DNA of 10,750 nt, from contig JANXSV010000244.1 in assembly GCA_025356505.1 (NCBI GenBank), positions 1 to 10,750 on the forward strand, read 5' to 3'. Below the pieces are notes generated by a model that saw only the letters and a program-made list of their open reading frames with translations, was not told the origin of the DNA and made no database searches. Of the stretch, positions 7,722 through 10,750 are shown in pieces (the first letter of the stretch is position 1; every line of letters starts with the position of its first letter). Source of the DNA: Methylovirgula sp. Its GTDB lineage: Bacteria; Pseudomonadota; Alphaproteobacteria; Rhizobiales; Beijerinckiaceae. A program made the translations under genes and the position numbers.

Positions 7722-8060
7722 ATGACCCTTGTTTATAAGATTTCACCCGCATCCTTATGGAAAGAGGCCGTGATGAAGGGCGTATTTCATGGCGCGCCCA
7801 TCGATCTGGCTGATGGCTATATTCATTTTTCTGATGCGCAGCAGGCGCGCGAAACGGCTGAAAAATACTTTACCGGGCAGTCCGATCTGGTTCTGATTGC
7901 AATCGATGATGCCGATTGCGGCGACGCTATGAAATGGGAAGTGTCGCGCGGAGGCGCGCTGTTTCCGCATCTCTACGGCACTTTCACGCCTGCGCAGGCG
8001 CTCTGGGTCAAGCCGCTGGCACTGAATGCGGATGGCAGCCACGCCTTTCCGGAGCTGTGA
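7722..8060 (+). CDS. DUF952 domain protein
   Basis: Small soluble protein of 112 residues, almost wholly a DUF952 domain. Visible conserved blocks are VYKISPASLW (4-13), the central DGYIHFSDAQQ (31-41), and FPHLYGTF (81-88). There is no signal peptide or membrane segment. The biochemical function is unknown to me; a structural link of DUF952 to ADP-ribosyltransferase-like folds may have been proposed, but I am not certain and nothing here tests it. The ATG at 7722 is preceded by GGAG with 6 nt spacing. The stop is 3 nt before the TTG start of pyrD, so the two are almost certainly co-transcribed and probably translationally coupled. Because DUF952-pyrD adjacency recurs in related bacteria as I recall, a role near pyrimidine or nucleotide metabolism is possible, but that is inference. 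Confidence 0.85.
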   Translation: MTLVYKISPASLWKEAVMKGVFHGAPIDLADGYIHFSDAQQARETAEKYFTGQSDLVLIAIDDADCGDAMKWEVSRGGALFPHLYGTFTPAQALWVKPLALNADGSHAFPEL

Positions 8061-8063
8061 GAT

Positions 8064-9164
8064 TTGTCTGACGTGTTTGCCTCCCTAACGCGTTCGGCAC
8101 TGTTGGCGCTGCCGCCTGAGCCAGCGCACCGCGCCGCAATTCTGGGCCTCAGAGCCATATCGCAGTGGCCAGGCGCGCCGCTACCGGACGATCCAAAACT
8201 GGCGACTTCGGCATTCGGGCTGAGCTTTACCAATCCGCTGGGCATGGCAGCAGGATTTGACAAAAACGCTGAAGTTCCGGATGCACTGCTGAAACTGGGT
8301 TTCGGTTTCACGGAAATCGGCACTGTCACGCCTTTGCCTCAGCCGGGAAATGCACAACCGCGCATGTTCCGCCTGCCCGATGACCTTGGGATTATCAACC
8401 GGCTTGGCTTCAACAATCAGGGACATGCTGCGGCGCTGGAGCGCCTCAAAACCCGGCCCAACTCCGGCATTGTCGGCGTTAATCTGGGGGCCAACAAGGA
8501 CGCCAGCGACCGGGTCGCCGATTATGTTTCCGGCATCAGAACTTTTCATGCGGTTGCAAGCTACTTTACCGTCAATGTTTCATCGCCGAATACGCCGGGC
8601 TTGCGCGATTTGCAGGGTGCGGCTGCGCTCGACGAACTGCTCGCCCGAGTTTTGGAAGCGCGCGACAGTTTTGGCCGCGGCAGTATCAGCAGCAACGCCT
8701 CTGGAAAAGTGCCGGTGCTGCTCAAAATTGCGCCTGACTTAACTCTTGAAAATCTTGATGACATTGTATCAATTGCCCGAAAGCGATGCATTGACGGCAT
8801 GATCGTCTCCAATACCACCGTATCGCGGCCGCAAGGCCTCCGCGGGCCTGTTGACGAGAGTGGCGGCCTTTCCGGAAGGCCGCTGTTTGAGCTTTCGACG
8901 AAAGTGCTGGCCGAAGTGTTTCTTCGGGTCGAGAGGCAGTTTCCGCTGATCGGTGTTGGCGGCATCCATGATGCCGCAACAGCTTATGCCAAAATAAGAG
9001 CCGGAGCGGACCTGCTGCAGCTTTATTCGGCCTTCGTATTTAAAGGCTTGGGCCTACTAAAAGAGATCAAGTCCGGACTGGTGTCCAGACTTGCGCATGA
9101 TGGCTTCACATCACTGGCTGAAGCGGTGGGGACTAGCGCCCGCCAAATTTCAGAAGGCGGCTGA
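8064..9164 (+). CDS. pyrD: dihydroorotate dehydrogenase (quinone), class 2
   Basis: Oxidises dihydroorotate to orotate, the fourth step of de novo pyrimidine synthesis, using FMN and passing electrons to membrane quinone. The 366 residues match class 2 enzymes, including the N-terminal helical extension (about 1-45) that docks the enzyme to the membrane and forms the quinone tunnel. Motifs: NPLGMAAGFDKNAEVPDAL (57-75, Lys67), TVTPLPQPGNAQPRMFRL (87-104), NRLGFNNQG (112-120), NVSSPNTPGLRDLQ (171-184) with catalytic Ser174, KIAPDL (221-226), GLSGRPL (268-274) and LIGVGGI (295-301). A catalytic Ser rather than Cys confirms class 2. The start is a TTG with GGAG 9 nt upstream; a GTG at 8073 is the alternative and would drop three residues. 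The last 32 bp overlap the 3' end of the convergent membrane protein gene. Confidence 0.96.
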   Translation: MSDVFASLTRSALLALPPEPAHRAAILGLRAISQWPGAPLPDDPKLATSAFGLSFTNPLGMAAGFDKNAEVPDALLKLGFGFTEIGTVTPLPQPGNAQPRMFRLPDDLGIINRLGFNNQGHAAALERLKTRPNSGIVGVNLGANKDASDRVADYVSGIRTFHAVASYFTVNVSSPNTPGLRDLQGAAALDELLARVLEARDSFGRGSISSNASGKVPVLLKIAPDLTLENLDDIVSIARKRCIDGMIVSNTTVSRPQGLRGPVDESGGLSGRPLFELSTKVLAEVFLRVERQFPLIGVGGIHDAATAYAKIRAGADLLQLYSAFVFKGLGLLKEIKSGLVSRLAHDGFTSLAEAVGTSARQISEGG

Positions 9165-9480
9165 GGAACCAGACCGGGATCACAATGGCAGCACCCGCCA
9201 ATACATATTGGCCGACTTCGCGGACCGCATCAAAACCCATATCCCAGAGCCGTTGAGCGAAACGCTGCAGAATGTTGAGAATCTGGTAGGGATGGATATC
9301 GAGCCACACCAGAAAGAAGCCGACGATCAGCGACGACACCGCAAGGCGCACAAACACGGCCCCGGGCGAACCTCCGAGGAAGCCATGCAAACCGTCATTT
9401 TGCCCGATCGGGCTGCGGCCAGAGAGGTGATTCGGGGTCAAGGTGACGGTATCAGGTTTATACGGGTCGGAATTGGACAT
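9133..9480 (-). CDS. small two-helix membrane protein, DUF6460-like
   Basis: Protein of 115 residues with a polar N-terminal tail (1-38) and two hydrophobic segments, about 41-60 (VFVRLAVSSLIVGFFLVWL) and about 90-110 (GQYVLAGAAIVIPVWFL region), joined by an amphipathic linker containing DIHPYQILNILQRFAQRLWDMG in two parts. It resembles the DUF6460 family of small Hyphomicrobiales membrane proteins; the match is from memory and the function is unknown. The ATG at 9480 has AGAGG 5 nt upstream. It lies downstream of the response regulator gene on the same strand after a 119-bp spacer, so it may or may not share a transcript with it. Its last 32 bp overlap the end of pyrD on the opposite strand. 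Confidence 0.7.
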   Translation of the reverse strand: MSNSDPYKPDTVTLTPNHLSGRSPIGQNDGLHGFLGGSPGAVFVRLAVSSLIVGFFLVWLDIHPYQILNILQRFAQRLWDMGFDAVREVGQYVLAGAAIVIPVWFLSRLLKFGGR

Positions 9481-9599
9481 GTCGGCCTCTGTGTTGCTTG
9501 TGCGGATACGCGCCTAAGCGAAATCCAAACGGTATTTTCGAACCGCCGCGCGTACTGTTTGCAGAATAAACGCGGCAAAATCACGACATATTGACGGCC

Positions 9600-10265
9600 T
9601 CAGCGGTTTACCGCCGAATTTTGATCAAGTTCTATCTTGGAAGCCAGAATTACCGCCTGTGTGCGGCTTTCCACGCCAAGCTTGGTCAGGATAGCGGAGA
9701 CATGCGCCTTAACGGTCGCTTCGGACACGGTCAACTCATAGGCAATTTGCTTATTGAGCAACCCTTCCGACAACATCATTAGCACCCTCACCTGCTGCGG
9801 CGTGAGGCTGGCCATGCGGCGTATGATGTCAGAAGTGTCTTTATCCATGGGCGAAGTAAGGTCGACATCGGCCGGGGTCCAGGTGCCGCCCTTGAGCACG
9901 GTTGCTATGGCGCTTCGCATAGACTCAACATCGAGCGTCTTGGGAATAAACCCGGCGGCGCCAAAATCGACGCAACGACGAATCACCGTGCGTTCCTCGG
10001 AGCCAGAAACAACGATCACCGGAATGGAACCGAACTGGGCGCGCAGATAAATTAAACCTGAGAAACCGTGAACGCCCGGCATATTCAAGTCCAGCAAGAT
10101 GAGGTCGATATCGGGATGGGCGACAAGCTGGGCTGCCGCCGAATTCAAATCTCCGGCCTCAAATATTTCTGCAGGGTCAGTGCCGATACTCAGAGTTTGC
10201 CGCAGCGCTCCGCGAAACAGCGGGTGGTCATCGGCAATTAAAATCCGTGTTGGCGTTTGAGACAT
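9600..10265 (-). CDS. NarL/FixJ-type response regulator with LuxR-type DNA-binding domain
   Basis: Cytoplasmic two-component transcription factor of 221 residues. The receiver domain (about 6-122) has the acidic pair Asp12-Asp13 (ILIADDHPLFR), phospho-acceptor Asp59 in LILLDLNMPG, switch Ser87 in VVSGSEE, and Lys109 in GFIPKT, so all phosphotransfer residues are intact. A linker (about 125-150) leads to a LuxR/GerE helix-turn-helix (154-206), with LTPQQVRVLMMLSEGLLNK followed by VSEATVKAHVSAILTKLGV. No cognate histidine kinase is complete in the window. The divergent membrane protein at 10493 could be a partner, but only its N-terminus is visible. Targets are unknown. The ATG at 10265 has GAAG only 3 nt away and a G-rich run further upstream, so the ribosome-binding site is unremarkable. 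The upstream region carries tandem repeats that could be regulator binding sites. Confidence 0.93.
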   Translation of the reverse strand: MSQTPTRILIADDHPLFRGALRQTLSIGTDPAEIFEAGDLNSAAAQLVAHPDIDLILLDLNMPGVHGFSGLIYLRAQFGSIPVIVVSGSEERTVIRRCVDFGAAGFIPKTLDVESMRSAIATVLKGGTWTPADVDLTSPMDKDTSDIIRRMASLTPQQVRVLMMLSEGLLNKQIAYELTVSEATVKAHVSAILTKLGVESRTQAVILASKIELDQNSAVNR

Positions 10266-10305
10266 AGGCTTCGCTTTCCCCCGATAATCCGCGTGGACGA
10301 CATCT

Positions 10306-10375
10306 CGCGCCAGGCTCTAAAACGCGCCAGGCACTAAAAATCCGCCAAGCTCTAAAATCCGCAAGGCCCTAAAGT
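10306..10375. repeat. degenerate 17-19 bp tandem repeats upstream of the response regulator
   Basis: Four head-to-tail units lie at 10306-10322, 10323-10341, 10342-10358 and 10359-10375, with plus-strand consensus near CCGCCAGGCTCTAAAAT. Units 1 and 2 share CGCGCCAGGC and then CTAAAA. Units 3 and 4 are more diverged but keep CCGC, AAG and CTAAA in register. A much weaker fifth unit may follow at 10376-10392. The array is non-coding and starts 41 bp upstream of the regulator's start codon. Confidence 0.75.
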
Positions 10376-10384
10376 GCGCAAGAC

Positions 10385-10404
10385 CATGATTTCGCATGAT
10401 TTCG
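10385..10404. repeat. perfect 10-bp tandem duplication
   Basis: CATGATTTCG occurs twice with no gap, at 10385-10394 and 10395-10404, directly after the 17-19 bp repeat array. It may extend the same low-complexity history or form a pair of sites one helical turn apart. Confidence 0.8.
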
Positions 10405-10429
10405 CTCGCGCTTTACGGATAGTCCCGTT

Positions 10430-10457
10430 GCTGACCAATAGTGTTATCACGTATAGC
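10430..10457 (+). promoter_or_regulatory. candidate promoter of the right-edge membrane protein gene
   Basis: -35 TTGCTG (10430-10435) and -10 TATAGC (10452-10457) are 16 bp apart. Transcription would begin near 10464, about 29 nt before the TTG start at 10493. Another AT-rich hexamer, TATAAA (10459-10464), could serve instead. Confidence 0.3.
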
Positions 10458-10480
10458 ATATAAAAATCGCAAACGCGCAA

Positions 10481-10485
10481 GAAGG
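10481..10485 (+). promoter_or_regulatory. ribosome binding site supporting the TTG start at 10493
   Basis: GAAGG lies 7 nt before the TTG at 10493. No ATG or GTG occurs earlier in this frame back to the stop at 10454-10456, so this site decides the start. Confidence 0.6.
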
Positions 10486-10492
10486 CCGAATA

Positions 10493-10750
10493 TTGCAACG
10501 ACCTCACCCCTTACTTTACATCCTCGGACTGGTTTTTGTGCTCATCGTCGGGCTCATCATCGACCATTTCGGGTTATCGGAGCGCGCTTCGCGCAGCGTT
10601 CTGACGACTGCAATTCTGGCCATGCCACTGGTTGCCGGTCTTCGGGCTGCCAACTCCGATCTCTCGCGCTTTTTTTGCGATGGCCGATCCGCTCCGGCTC
10701 AGCAGAATAGGTATGCGCTTGGCGCTCTCATTCTGGCGTTGACCTTGATG
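10493..10750 (+). CDS. unidentified membrane protein, N-terminal part only
   Basis: A frame of 86 codons runs from a TTG start to the window edge without a stop. Hydrophobic segments at about 7-23 (LLYILGLVFVLIVGLII) and 36-50 (VLTTAILAMPLVAGL), then the beginning of a third at 74-86 (YALGALILALTLM), show an integral inner-membrane protein. Between the second and third lies a polar stretch with Arg, Asp and Gln. I do not recognise the family. It is divergent from the response regulator, so it could be the membrane sensor part of a histidine kinase, a transporter, or unrelated; the visible part contains no kinase motif. The overlapping frame 10441-10710 yields an Arg/His/Ser-rich peptide and is taken as a shadow, because this frame gives a coherent membrane topology and a well-spaced Shine-Dalgarno sequence. 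Confidence 0.65.
   Translation, partial: MQRPHPLLYILGLVFVLIVGLIIDHFGLSERASRSVLTTAILAMPLVAGLRAANSDLSRFFCDGRSAPAQQNRYALGALILALTLM

Noticed and set aside
9091..9594. 167-codon plus-strand frame after pyrD
   Set aside because: It is antisense to the two-helix membrane protein gene, overlaps the pyrD end out of frame, and its product is charged and featureless.
10306..10404. CRISPR-like array
   Set aside because: The units are adjacent with no spacers, are only 17-19 bp long and are degenerate; no cas genes are present.
10441..10710. 89-codon GTG-initiated frame at the right edge
   Set aside because: It is rich in Arg, His and Ser and lacks any recognisable fold, whereas the overlapping frame from 10493 encodes a coherent membrane protein with a well-placed ribosome binding site.

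Overview
The window looks like chromosomal DNA from an alphaproteobacterium, most likely of the order Hyphomicrobiales (Rhizobiales). Reasons: lysyl-tRNA synthetase is the class I enzyme, which is rare in bacteria outside groups such as alphaproteobacteria and spirochaetes; a DUF952 gene sits directly in front of a class 2 pyrD; the S24 repressor and the small two-helix membrane protein resemble proteins I know from that order; base composition is moderately GC-rich throughout. This assignment is inference from gene content and was not tested by a search.

Positions 1-4886 (minus strand) hold a three-gene fatty-acid beta-oxidation operon, read right to left: an acyl-CoA dehydrogenase of the large DmdC/FadE-like type, an acetyl-CoA C-acyltransferase (thiolase), and a FadB/FadJ-type enoyl-CoA hydratase/3-hydroxyacyl-CoA dehydrogenase that runs off the left edge. 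Together they cover all four steps of one beta-oxidation turn. The spacers are short, and the last two genes share the same TAAGGGAG ribosome-binding context. A 19-bp tandem duplication covers the end of the dehydrogenase gene.

Positions 4887-5134 form a divergent control region between this operon and class I lysyl-tRNA synthetase (plus, ends 6829). It holds a promoter candidate in each direction and a near-palindrome over the operon-side -10. After lysK come two small hairpins and a convergent S24/LexA-like repressor gene (minus, 6883-7512). The repressor's own promoter candidate carries a palindrome over its -10, which suggests autoregulation.

Positions 7722-9164 (plus) hold a tight DUF952-pyrD pair; PyrD is the quinone-dependent dihydroorotate dehydrogenase of pyrimidine synthesis. 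The end of pyrD overlaps tail-to-tail with a small membrane protein gene (minus, 9133-9480).

Positions 9600-10265 (minus) encode a NarL/FixJ-type response regulator. Its upstream region contains degenerate 17-19 bp tandem repeats and a perfect 10-bp tandem duplication. Divergent from it, a membrane protein gene with a TTG start runs off the right edge.

Most of the window is housekeeping metabolism. I see no rRNA, tRNA, CRISPR array, insertion sequence, phage gene or defence system, and no convincing new multi-gene system. The points worth a second look are the regulatory palindromes, the repeat array before the response regulator, the unidentified membrane protein beside it, and the DUF952-pyrD coupling. 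No gene-free stretch exceeds 300 bases.
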